From contig JAGBNQ010000080.1 of NCBI GenBank assembly GCA_017634275.1, forward strand, positions 1-40,804: a DNA stretch of 40,804 bases. Direction: 5' to 3'. The DNA is from Ruminococcus sp. Its GTDB lineage: Bacteria > Bacillota > Clostridia > Oscillospirales > Ruminococcaceae. The notes under the pieces were generated by a model that was given only the letters and a program-made list of their open reading frames with translations, was not told the origin of the DNA and ran no database searches. Both the position numbers and the translations under genes were made by a program. Of this stretch, positions 16,184 to 23,218 are shown piece by piece (position 1 is the first letter of the stretch; every line of letters begins with the position of its first letter).

Positions 16184-17218
16184 TTATTTTACACACGGCA
16201 GCAGCTTATAAAGCCTTGTTACCGCGTAGGATATCAAAAGCGATATGAGCGTGATAAGAATTACCGCCCACACTCCGCCATGCTCAAACGGGTCAAGCCG
16301 CATTACCGCGAAGATGTATTTTAATACCGCCATATGTATAAGATATATCCCGAACGAGCATTTTTCAAGCTCTGCCGCGACTGTATCTATAACGGGTATG
16401 CGCTTATCCCCCTTTGACATGGCAAATGCCCCGAAAAAGCCTGCTGACATTATCACCGTAACGGGGAATGAGTAGCTGCCAAGCAGCTCGTTTATCGTCT
16501 GCGACTTATCATTTACCGCCTTTGCAGTAAGCACAACTATACACACAAGCCCTGCCGCAGCGAGCAGGATATACACTATACGCGGCAGCTTTATCATCTT
16601 ATTGCCCAGCATAAAGCCCATAAAGATATAAAGCGGATAAACGCTGAATGCGCAGATATAAAACGCCCCCTGCCTGCCGATAAGCGTTTCAAGCATAGGC
16701 CTTAGTGACAAAAACACAAACAAAACTATGCAGATGTAGTAAATAAGGCTCTTATCCTTTTTATCGGCGGCGGCCTTATACATCGGCATCATAAGGTAGA
16801 GCGCTGTCATAAGGTAGAGATACCACATATGTTTCCAGCCCGTGCCGTAGAGGATATTATCCTTGCAGACTGTAAATATATCCGCCGTAACGCTTTTTTG
16901 TATAAGCGCCGCATCAAACAGTGCAAACAAAAAGGTAAACACCAAAAGTGCTATGACCATTTTAAGCACAAGGCGCAAGAAGAGCTTTTTATATGTAAGC
17001 TTTCTCTCGGGCTCAAGCAAAAGCGCGCCCGTTGCCATTACAAAGCAGGGTACTGCCCACATACAGGCATTTCTTACAGCAAGCATAAGCGTATGCTGTG
17101 ACGAAGTTTTTGCATAAGCGTCCGCCGCATAAAAGGAATGCAGCACGACTACCGCTATGCACGCAAGCGCCTTAAGCCTGCTTAAATAAAGTATCCTGCC
17201 GCCCTTATCCTTACTCAA
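16184..17218 (-). CDS. Acyltransferase 3 family membrane protein
   Basis: A 344-aa protein with about ten membrane segments and the family's conserved opening: LSRLKALACIAVVVLHSFY, with the catalytic-type histidine in VVLHS, then AVPCFVMATGALLL and WYLYLMTALYLMMPMY. Acyltransferase-3 proteins O-acetylate cell-wall glycans, polysaccharides or lipids at the membrane. The apparent start is TTG 17218, overlapping the lipoprotein stop (TTGA), with only a weak GCAGGGC site; this implies translational coupling. The pairing with a Thr-rich, potentially glycosylated lipoprotein suggests a role in modifying a surface glycan (inference). Confidence 0.85.
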   Translation of the reverse strand: MSKDKGGRILYLSRLKALACIAVVVLHSFYAADAYAKTSSQHTLMLAVRNACMWAVPCFVMATGALLLEPERKLTYKKLFLRLVLKMVIALLVFTFLFALFDAALIQKSVTADIFTVCKDNILYGTGWKHMWYLYLMTALYLMMPMYKAAADKKDKSLIYYICIVLFVFLSLRPMLETLIGRQGAFYICAFSVYPLYIFMGFMLGNKMIKLPRIVYILLAAAGLVCIVVLTAKAVNDKSQTINELLGSYSFPVTVIMSAGFFGAFAMSKGDKRIPVIDTVAAELEKCSFGIYLIHMAVLKYIFAVMRLDPFEHGGVWAVILITLISLLISYAVTRLYKLLPCVK

Positions 17219-17613
17219 AAGAACAGCCCTGCGTCATCGCCTACGCAGCCGTCATCGGGGTTCTGCGGCTCTGGCTCGGGCTCGGGCGCAGGTGCAGGCG
17301 TTGTAGTTGTAGTCGTTGTAGTAGTTGTGGTGGTCGTAGTGGTAGTAGTAGTTTCCTCTGTAGTGGTGGTGGTTTCCTCCGTCTGCTTTTCGGTGGTTGT
17401 AGTTTCGGGGGTGGTAGTTGTCTGCTCCGCCGTGGTGGTAGTGGTGGTAGTAGTTTCCGTTTCGCTCTCAGATGAGCTTTCCTCCGCCAAAGCCGTTGTC
17501 GCTGCCGCCGTAGCCTGCTTACTGCTGCTGTCATCTGATGACTCATCAGTTCCGCAGGCGGTCATTCCTATAATAAGTGCCATTGCCAATAATGCTGTTA
17601 ACGTCCTTTTCAT
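17215..17613 (-). CDS. Thr-rich lipoprotein (low-complexity linker protein)
   Basis: A 132-aa protein with a lipoprotein signal peptide (MKRTLTALLAMALIIGMTAC, lipobox ending at C20). The mature part is nearly all Thr, Glu and Ser (long runs of T at about 55-105), then an alternating Pro-Ala/Pro-Glu stretch and a short end NPDDGCVGDDAGLFF. No folded domain is visible, so it is either a surface stalk, probably O-glycosylated, or the linker of a protein that has lost its C-terminal domain. The ribosome site is AGGAGG before ATG 17613. The long GTT/GTA-type repeat tract in the DNA is prone to slippage. Confidence 0.75.
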   Translation of the reverse strand: MKRTLTALLAMALIIGMTACGTDESSDDSSSKQATAAATTALAEESSSESETETTTTTTTTAEQTTTTPETTTTEKQTEETTTTTEETTTTTTTTTTTTTTTTTTPAPAPEPEPEPQNPDDGCVGDDAGLFF

Positions 17614-17629
17614 TTTTTCCTCCTGAGCC

Positions 17630-18367
17630 TTAGCTCTTAGTTGCTACATAGCCATACTGCGAATATCTCCATGTACCAGGTGTGCCGTAGATTATGCAGT
17701 AGCCGTTCATGCCTGTTTCTGTAATAAAATCGGGGTCGCAGATATATGTTACACCGCCGAGCGTAAGCAGCGCCCATGAATGAACGCTTGTACCTACAGC
17801 GCCGTGTACCTGACGGCAGTTATACCCCATAGTCTTAGCCATTTCGGTAAACATCGCCGCCATAACAAAGCAATGCCCGTAGCCGTGGTCAAAGCCGTAG
17901 TTTGCATACCACTCCATAGTAACGTCACCGCTCCTCGGCAGGCCTGCGCCTATCCACGGAACAGCGCACGCATAGCAGGCACTTCTGAGATCCCAGCCGC
18001 AGCCGTCAAGCCATATTGCCGCCTTCTGATATTTATAAACGGCCTTTGTGGAAAACTTTCCGCCGCTTGTAGCGCCGCCGTACTTGATATATGCCTTTAC
18101 TGTCAGATAGCCGCCCTTGCTGCCCGACATATTCTTGACTGTATACGAGGTCTTATTGCTGCTGAGTGTTGCAAGCCTTGTCCATTTATCGCTCTTTTTC
18201 TGCTTATAGAAAACGGCATAGCTCGTTGCATTCTTCACTTTAGTCCAGCTAAGTGCCGCCTTGCCCTTTTGGGTGGTCTTTATTGTAAAGCTCACCTTTG
18301 CAGGAGATGTCGCACGGCTTAAGCTGCTGTAGCTCGGGCAGAGGTAGGTCTTAGCGCCCTGCTTTCT
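17630..18367 (-). pseudogene. 3' part of split surface protein: FN3 plus transglutaminase-like domain
   Basis: After the TAA at 18368-18370 the same frame continues without interruption to TAA 17630. It encodes RKQGAKTYLCPSYSSLSRA, an FN3-like domain (KAALSWTKVKNATSYAVFY), and a transglutaminase-like cysteine-protease fold: Cys in GYGHCFVMAA, His in VHSWALL and Asp in YICDPDF, the normal Cys-His-Asp order. The first internal start is at 18295, without a signal peptide or good ribosome site. If not translated through the stop, the domain would not be exported. The next gene (lipoprotein) starts 16 nt after its stop. Confidence 0.75.
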
Positions 18368-19468
18368 TTAAGCCCTTACCGCGAATTTATACTTTGTGCC
18401 GACGGCAAGTCCGCTTACCTTTGCCGAATTAGTCTTAACATTCGCCTTAAGCGTATACTTGCCCGAGGTAAGGTTTACAAGGTATACCTTATACCCCGTT
18501 GCGCCTGCTGTCTTTTTCCATGAAAGCGTAACAGAGCTGTTATTGACTGCGCTGCTTTTTAAGCCCGTAACGTTTGCAAGCCTTATGCTAAAGCTTTTCT
18601 TGATGACCCCCTCATAGTTGCCTTTTCCCGTTACCGTCGCATAGGCTGTACCTACAGCGCTGTTGCCCGAAAATGTGAGCGTATAGTCGGTATCCTTTAC
18701 AAGCCTTCTGTTTGAAACTGTTACCGTTACTCTCGGCGTTATCGCCTTGCCCGAGTATGTAAAGCCTGTCCCCGAAAGGGTGACATTGCCGCTTGCTATC
18801 TTAGCAGGCTTTATCGTAAAGCTTTTTGTAAGTTTGCCCGTGTATCTGCCCTTTGCGCTTACCGTAACAAGTGCCTGTCCTGCGTTTATATTACCCGAAT
18901 AGCTTACATCATAATCCTGCCCTGCCGCAAGCTCCTTGCCGTCAAGCGTTACTGTAACGGCAGGCTTTTTGACATTTCCGTCATAGGTAAATTCCTCTTT
19001 ATCAAGAGCTATAACGGCCGAGGATATATCGGTGATATCGTTGAGTTTTGTTTCAAAGCCGTTTTTATTCGCATATTCCTTTGCAGCCGAGCTGCTGCCG
19101 CAGATAATAACTACCCCCTCAGCCTTTGCGCCCTCGGCTATAAAGCCTACAGACCCCTCCTCGGGAACAGTCGTATCCGACTCAAAGGTGATACTCTTTA
19201 TATCCGCAAGCCCGTAAAATGCGCCCTTTGCAACAGCCGAAACGTTCTTGCCGTCTATCTGCGCAGGGATAACTATTTCTGCCTTGTCTGATGTACATTT
19301 TGTTATTATAACATTTCCGTCATCGCTTAGGCTGTATTCAAAGCCGTCAGCACTCGGTGCGGCTTGCTGCGCGCTTGCAGATATGCTGCCAAAGCCGCTG
19401 TTTACTGCCGCGCCGCCTGTCAGAGCCACAGCGCACAAAGCCGCTATCAAAAATCTGTTCATCATCAT
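18368..19468 (-). CDS. 5' part of split surface protein: signal peptide, BspA-like and Ig/FN3 domains
   Basis: 366 residues: a signal peptide (MMMNRFLIAALCAVALTGG ... SASAQ, cleaved near residue 34), a BspA-like leucine-rich-repeat segment (VIPAQIDGKNVSAVAKGAFYG), two Ig-like bacterial domains (EFTYDGNVKKPAVTV and FTYSGKAITPRVTV blocks, residues about 160-300) and an FN3 domain that ends abruptly at YKFAVRA. The stop replaces what should be an aromatic residue before RKQGAKTYL, since FN3 domains usually read YxFxVRAY. The full protein would be about 613 aa and end in the transglutaminase-like domain. ATG 19468 follows AAGGAG, and a consensus promoter lies upstream. Confidence 0.78.
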   Translation of the reverse strand: MMMNRFLIAALCAVALTGGAAVNSGFGSISASAQQAAPSADGFEYSLSDDGNVIITKCTSDKAEIVIPAQIDGKNVSAVAKGAFYGLADIKSITFESDTTVPEEGSVGFIAEGAKAEGVVIICGSSSAAKEYANKNGFETKLNDITDISSAVIALDKEEFTYDGNVKKPAVTVTLDGKELAAGQDYDVSYSGNINAGQALVTVSAKGRYTGKLTKSFTIKPAKIASGNVTLSGTGFTYSGKAITPRVTVTVSNRRLVKDTDYTLTFSGNSAVGTAYATVTGKGNYEGVIKKSFSIRLANVTGLKSSAVNNSSVTLSWKKTAGATGYKVYLVNLTSGKYTLKANVKTNSAKVSGLAVGTKYKFAVRA

Positions 19469-19495
19469 TCTCCTTTTATTTTTAAAATCTTTAAC

Positions 19496-19524
19496 ATTAT
19501 ATCACAGATCTAACATTTTGTCAA
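19496..19524 (-). promoter_or_regulatory. Consensus sigma-A promoter of the surface-protein cluster
   Basis: On the minus strand TTGACA (19524-19519), a 17-nt spacer and TATAAT (19501-19496), all perfect, 28 nt before the start codon region. It probably drives the whole minus-strand cluster down to the acyltransferase. Confidence 0.85.
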
Positions 19525-19539
19525 TTTGCAGAGGTAACT

Positions 19540-19566
19540 AAAAAAGGGCGGAAAACCCACCCTTTC
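19540..19566 (-). terminator. Terminator of the secreted coiled-coil protein gene
   Basis: On the minus strand AAAGGGTGGG pairs with CCGCCCTTT around TTTT, then a T tract. It lies 10 nt past the stop at 19576, just before the next promoter. Confidence 0.75.
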
Positions 19567-19575
19567 TCATTATTT

Positions 19576-20313
19576 TTACCAAGTTACGGCAACATCTATC
19601 TGCGTTGCATTATCCCCTACAAATACGGGGCTTGTGTCACAAACGATGCCCGTTCCGAGAGATGTTTCGATAAGTGAGCCGCGCGGTCTTATATCAAGAT
19701 TGCACGCTACCATTATGTAATCACCGAACATCTTGCAGCCGTCATCTCTTACCCAATACTCATACTCACTCTCGGAAAAGCCCATATTTCTCATGATATT
19801 TATAACGCCGCCCATATCAAGATTATAATATGTTTCCTTGCCCGATGGGCCGTAGAATACGCCTGCGCTTGCTGTGAGCGAGCCGCCGTTCCACGAGGTC
19901 TTAGCCGCCGCTTTCCTTGCAGCCTCCTCCTCGGCCTTTTTCTTTTCTTCCTCTTCCTTAGCCTTTTTTGCGGCCTCTTCCTTTGCTTTCTTCTTAGCCG
20001 CCTCTTCCTTAGCCTTCTTTTTAGCCTCAGCCTCTGCCTTTATGTCTGCCTTTATCTTTTTATCTGCGGCGGTGATAGTCTTTGCAGCCGTTTTTCCCAT
20101 TACGCTGCCTGCAAGCAAAGCATAGTTTTCGTTTGCAGCCCCCTCAGATACCGCGATGAGCGAGTCTACTGTAGTTGTGGTCGAGTTGAGAACGCTTGTC
20201 TGAGCGCTTTGCCCGATAGTGAGCGCGTTTGATGCAAATACGCTGACACCCGCTATCATACCTGCCGAAATGGCAAGTGCCGCTATTGCTGCAATTCCTC
20301 TTTCCTTACGCAT
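19576..20313 (-). CDS. Secreted protein with Ala/Lys/Glu coiled coil and RlpA/3D-like C-terminal domain
   Basis: 245 aa from ATG 20313. A membrane anchor or signal segment (RGIAAIAALAISAGMIAGVSVFA) is followed by a Thr-rich stretch, a highly charged coiled coil of repeated KAKEEAAKK units (about residues 85-135), and a C-terminal domain beginning SAGVFYGPSGKETYYNLDM and containing MFGDYIMVACN, RPRGSLIETSLGTGIVCDT. That last block resembles the double-psi beta-barrel 3D/RlpA folds of cell-wall lytic enzymes in Clostridia. An upstream GTG (20361) lies at the transcription start, directly after TATAAT, so I prefer ATG 20313 with AAAGGAG 14 nt before it. Likely a cell-wall-associated protein. Confidence 0.8.
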   Translation of the reverse strand: MRKERGIAAIAALAISAGMIAGVSVFASNALTIGQSAQTSVLNSTTTTVDSLIAVSEGAANENYALLAGSVMGKTAAKTITAADKKIKADIKAEAEAKKKAKEEAAKKKAKEEAAKKAKEEEEKKKAEEEAARKAAAKTSWNGGSLTASAGVFYGPSGKETYYNLDMGGVINIMRNMGFSESEYEYWVRDDGCKMFGDYIMVACNLDIRPRGSLIETSLGTGIVCDTSPVFVGDNATQIDVAVTW

Positions 20314-20567
20314 ACTAAAATAAACACTCCTTTGATTTTCGTAAAAATATCTTCTCGTCACAATAATATTATAACAGATTTTTCCTCATTTATGCCCCCT
20401 TTTTAAAATTTATTCAGAATGATTTGTAGCTTTGGCTATTTTTGCGCACCCAAAAAGTCGAATTGTGTACATTTGGCAATAAGAAAATCGGGCAAATGTT
20501 ACAAATTAAATAACTTGTTAATTAAGAATTTTACTTATTCAAAAAGCAGGCTAAGCCCTGCCGTGCA

Positions 20568-20596
20568 TTGACAACGCCGCTCAAATATGATAAAAT
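20568..20596 (+). promoter_or_regulatory. Promoter of the zinc-ribbon FGGF-repeat gene
   Basis: TTGACA at 20568-20573, a 17-nt spacer and TAAAAT at 20591-20596. Its position rules out an upstream in-frame start at 20568 and supports ATG 20634. Confidence 0.8.
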
Positions 20597-20633
20597 AACA
20601 TTTGAACAACACCATAACGGGAGGATAATTATT

Positions 20634-21071
20634 ATGGTATGCGAGATATGCAATAGTACAAAATTCACAGATGATGCAGACGGCTGCACCTGTGCCGTAT
20701 GCGGCACACACTACTCAGCCGAGAAAATAAAGGAGATAGAGCACAGACAGGCGCAAAACGCCCCTGCCCCCGTCAACACGAGCTTTTTGCGTGTAGCGCG
20801 TTTTGGCGGCTTTGACAGAGATGACGTACTCACCTTTATCGACTCACTCAACTGGTATATATTCCACCTTGAAAATGAAAAGGCGCGCCTTGAAAGCGGC
20901 GACCATTCAAAGCCTGCGCAAAAAATTGACCGCCCGTCAAGAACAACACTGCGCACAGTACGTTTCGGCGGCTTTGCCAAAAATGACGTTATAAGCTATG
21001 CCGACGAGCTTAGCAAAAAAATAGCCGACCTTGAAAGCGAGATAAAGGCGCTAAAAGGCGAAAAGGAATAA
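20634..21071 (+). CDS. Zinc-ribbon protein with two FGGF (DivIVA-like) repeats
   Basis: 145 aa from ATG 20634, nine nt after GGGAGG. An N-terminal zinc ribbon has two pairs, C3/C6 in MVCEICNST and CTCAVCGTHY. Two repeated motifs follow: RVARFGGFDRDDVLTFIDSL and RTVRFGGFAKNDVISYADEL, each leading into a short coiled coil. The FGGFxxxDVxxYIDxL pattern resembles the N-terminal membrane-binding/dimerisation part of DivIVA-like proteins and is common in Ruminococcus genomes. It is possibly a cell-division or envelope-organising protein; function is unproven. A GC hairpin at 21089-21109 follows the stop but lacks a T tract. Confidence 0.75.
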   Translation: MVCEICNSTKFTDDADGCTCAVCGTHYSAEKIKEIEHRQAQNAPAPVNTSFLRVARFGGFDRDDVLTFIDSLNWYIFHLENEKARLESGDHSKPAQKIDRPSRTTLRTVRFGGFAKNDVISYADELSKKIADLESEIKALKGEKE

Positions 21072-21118
21072 AAAAAGCCCCACTAAGCGAGGGCGCTGAG
21101 CGCGCCCTCTAAAATAAG

Positions 21119-21258
21119 AAATAAAGAAAGAATAAAGAATAAATAATAAAAGAGGTATCGGCTGCGCCGATTATTTTAAAACAAATCGCGCGCGTTTTCT
21201 GCCTAACGCAGGAAATGTCGATACCTTAAATTTTATTTATTCTTTTTTTATTTATTCG
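21119..21258. repeat. Family-1 heptamer-arm element, copy D
   Basis: Left arm 21119-21151 (A-rich heptamers of AAGAATA type) and right arm 21226-21258 (T-rich, TTTATTC type) are largely complementary. Next to the left arm is GAGGTATCGGCTGCGCCGAT, the family's conserved end hairpin, and GGTATCG also pairs with CGATACC at 21219-21225. The whole unit folds into one long hairpin of about 140 nt. It fills most of the gap between the FGGF gene and cotJA. Confidence 0.6.
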
Positions 21259-21286
21259 CTCTTTTTTAGCGGCGGCGCCCCCTTGT

Positions 21287-21315
21287 AACAAACCGGACAG
21301 CGCAAGCATAGTATA
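21287..21315 (+). promoter_or_regulatory. Possible mother-cell sigma (SigK/SigE-type) promoter of cotJABC
   Basis: AACA at 21287-21290, a 16-nt gap and CATAGTATA at 21307-21315 fit the SigK pattern mACm-N16-CATAnnnTA. In Bacillus subtilis cotJ depends on SigE, so the class is not certain, but no sigma-A promoter is visible here. Confidence 0.45.
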
Positions 21316-21349
21316 TATCACAACACACAGAAATGGAGTTGATGATCTT

Positions 21350-21583
21350 ATGGATATGTTTGACAGCTGCCCGCTTGGCAAGCTTTTAGGCGAGGCCGAG
21401 GACTGTATCATAACAAATACAGGCTCTGACGTTCTGCCCGAAAAGCTTAGCTACGGTATGGCTTACGTTCCCTTTCAGAAATGGGGAAGAATATATGAAA
21501 GCGATGTTGCGCTTATGAGGGGCACTGTATTCCCCTGCCTTGACAAGCCGTTTATAGGAGAGGAGGCGGTCTGCGATGAGTAA
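21350..21583 (+). CDS. cotJA: Spore coat-associated protein CotJA
   Basis: A 77-aa protein with the CotJA signature: short, Pro/Tyr-rich, LSYGMAYVPFQKWGRIYE and ALMRGTVFPCLDKPF. CotJA is a small protein of the inner spore coat made with CotJB and CotJC. ATG 21350 has TGGAG about 11 nt upstream; a second ATG (21356) is possible. It overlaps cotJB by 8 nt. Its presence indicates a spore-forming or formerly spore-forming Clostridia. Confidence 0.9.
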   Translation: MDMFDSCPLGKLLGEAEDCIITNTGSDVLPEKLSYGMAYVPFQKWGRIYESDVALMRGTVFPCLDKPFIGEEAVCDE

Positions 21584-21860
21584 TGACGCTAAGGAGAGAA
21601 AGGCGGCAATGCTTAAAGTCCAGCAGCTTTCCTTTGCACTTGTAGAGGCAGGGCTTTACCTTGATTCTCACCCGACCTGCGAAAAGGGCATTGCCTACTT
21701 TAAAAAGCACAAGGCCGAGCTTGACAAAGCAAGGGCGGAATATGAAAAGAAATTCGGCCCGCTGAAGATGGAAAACGCACTTGGCGCGGACGATAAAAAA
21801 TGGCAGTGGGTATGCGAGCCGTTCCCGTGGGTAAGCGAGTATGAAAGGAGTGAGGGCTGA
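21576..21860 (+). CDS. cotJB: Spore coat protein CotJB
   Basis: A 94-aa protein typical of CotJB: MLKVQQLSFALVEAGLYLDSHP, then a helical KKHKAELDKARAEYEKKFGPL and the closing WQWVCEPFPWVSEYER. The ribosome site GGAGAGGAGG is inside cotJA. It overlaps the first base of cotJC at 21860, so all three genes are translated as one unit. Confidence 0.93.
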   Translation: MSNDAKERKAAMLKVQQLSFALVEAGLYLDSHPTCEKGIAYFKKHKAELDKARAEYEKKFGPLKMENALGADDKKWQWVCEPFPWVSEYERSEG

Positions 21861-22471
21861 TGTTTAACTACGAGAAAAGACTGCAATACCCCGTCAATAT
21901 CAAAAACCCTAACCCTGCGCTTGCAAAGGTGATAATGAGCCAGCTCGGCGGCCCCGACGGCGAGGCAGGCGCAGCACTGAGATACCTCAGCCAGCGCTAC
22001 TCCGCCCCGAGCAGAGAGGTTCAGGCAATGCTGACGGATATCGGGACGGAGGAACTCTCCCACATGGAAATGGTATCTGCGATAATCTACCAGCTGACGC
22101 GCAACCTGACACCCAAGCAGATAAAGGAGCAGGGGTTTGACGCTTACTTTGTTGACCACACGACGGGGATATATCCCGTATCGGCGGCAGGGGTTCCGTT
22201 TACAGCAGCGTATTTCCAGTCGCTCGGCGACCCGATTGCAGACCTCAACGAGGACTTAGCGGCCGAGCAGAAAGCGCGCTTGACCTACGACAACATCTTA
22301 AGGCTCGTTGACGACCCCGATGTAAGAGAGCCGATAAAGTTTTTACGCGAGCGCGAGATAGTTCACTACCAGCGCTTTGGCGAGAGCCTGCGGCTTGTGA
22401 CGGATATGCTCGATGAGCGCAATTTCTACGCATTCAACCCGTCATTTGACAAGGTGAAAAAGAAAAAGTGA
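21860..22471 (+). CDS. cotJC: Manganese catalase-family spore protein CotJC
   Basis: A 203-aa ferritin-like manganese catalase homologue. The N-terminal FNYEKRLQYPVNI is characteristic, and the diiron/dimanganese ligand motifs are present: GGPDGEAGAALRYL, IGTEELSHMEM and REREIVHYQRF. It is thought to protect the spore from peroxide and sits in the coat with CotJA/JB. The full family length is present. A terminator follows directly. Confidence 0.93.
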   Translation: MFNYEKRLQYPVNIKNPNPALAKVIMSQLGGPDGEAGAALRYLSQRYSAPSREVQAMLTDIGTEELSHMEMVSAIIYQLTRNLTPKQIKEQGFDAYFVDHTTGIYPVSAAGVPFTAAYFQSLGDPIADLNEDLAAEQKARLTYDNILRLVDDPDVREPIKFLREREIVHYQRFGESLRLVTDMLDERNFYAFNPSFDKVKKKK

Positions 22472-22477
22472 TATAGC

Positions 22478-22509
22478 AAAGCTCCCCCGAAATATCGGAG
22501 GAGCTTTTA
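22478..22509 (+). terminator. Terminator after cotJABC
   Basis: AAAGCTCCCCCGA pairs with TCGGAGGAGCTTTT around AATA. It lies 6 nt after the cotJC stop and against the end of the convergent small gene. Confidence 0.8.
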
Positions 22510-22689
22510 TCATCTCAGCTTATCTGTTATCTCATCCACCATTTCCGCAAGGCTTTCAAGAGCCCTGCCTGCGGCGCTTTTAAGCTTTTTCTTACCCTTA
22601 TTCATTTTACTTGTCAGCACAAATGCCGCCGTGCCGACGGTTATACCTGTTGAGATACCCTTTACAAGGGGCGAATTTTTAATTGACAT
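22510..22689 (-). CDS. Small YtxH-like hypothetical protein
   Basis: 59 aa from ATG 22689, with AAAGGAGA upstream (an earlier in-frame ATG lies inside repeat DNA and is rejected). A hydrophobic segment, GISTGITVGTAAFVLTS, is followed by a lysine-rich region and an amphipathic helix (GRALESLAEMVDEITDKLR). The layout is that of small YtxH-like single-span proteins; no specific role can be assigned. It is convergent with cotJABC, sharing the terminator region. Confidence 0.65.
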   Translation of the reverse strand: MSIKNSPLVKGISTGITVGTAAFVLTSKMNKGKKKLKSAAGRALESLAEMVDEITDKLR

Positions 22690-22746
22690 AGTATTTTCTC
22701 CTTTCAAGTTGTTTGATGAATGATGACAAACTGGAGTTTGGCTCTC

Positions 22747-22983
22747 CAATTCACAATTCACAATGCACAATGCACAATTATTGTATCGCCTTCGGCGATG
22801 ATATGGCCATTCGGCCGTTCGCCCCCACGATATCGCCTATAATTAGCATTTTAGCTACCCATATAAGCCCGATATGTGGCTTGTCAGCATAGCTGACAGC
22901 TAAGTTTTGCAAAGCAAAACTTCCAGTCCGTCGGCGCGAGCCGACACCTCAATTGTGCATTGTGCATTATGCATTGTGCATTG
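22747..22983. repeat. Family-1 heptamer-arm element, copy A
   Basis: Left arm 22747-22779 and right arm 22951-22983 are each 33 nt and pair at about 30 of 33 positions; they consist of TGCACAA-type heptamers. Inside lie conserved end hairpins (CGCC-TTC-GGCG near 22786 and GTCGGC-GCGA-GCCGAC near 22930-22945), GTCAG-CATA-GCTGAC, and AGTTTTGC-AA-GCAAAACT. No coding frame is supported. Confidence 0.7.
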
Positions 22984-23140
22984 AAACAACCTCCAATTTA
23001 TCTCGCAGTATAATATTTTTTCATCAAAAATATTATCTGCAAATATCCTTTTGTGATACAAGTCAAATGCTGTAACTGATGAAAAAAGCCATTTGTTTAA
23101 ATTCTACAATAAATATTCATAGAAAATGTCAAAATTATCT

Positions 23141-23169
23141 GTTTACTTTTTGCGCAAATGTGGTATAAT
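23141..23169 (+). promoter_or_regulatory. Promoter of the leuC operon
   Basis: TATAAT at 23164-23169 directly preceded by TGG (extended -10), with a weak -35 (GTTTAC at 23141-23146) 17 nt away. I see no T-box or leucine-attenuator structure in the 50-nt leader. Confidence 0.6.
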
Positions 23170-23218
23170 ATAATAGTATCAGTATAAAATATTTTCACGG
23201 AAAGGATGTTGTTTTACT

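Noticed and set aside
17270-17460. Repetitive tract as a possible CRISPR array or minisatellite
   Set aside because: It is a coding low-complexity Thr tract (GTA/GTT/GTG triplets on the plus strand) without spacers or constant repeat length.
17327-17626. Plus-strand frame encoding a Val-rich protein
   Set aside because: It is the antisense shadow of the Thr codon tract in the lipoprotein gene, with no ribosome site.
21695-22159. Minus-strand frame inside cotJB/cotJC
   Set aside because: Antisense of two clear spore-coat genes, with no ribosome site or coherent protein character.
22747-22983. Element copy A as a T-box or leucine leader for leuC
   Set aside because: It ends about 180 nt before the leuC promoter (23141-23169), so it is not on the leuC transcript, and no T-box motif or antiterminator is seen.
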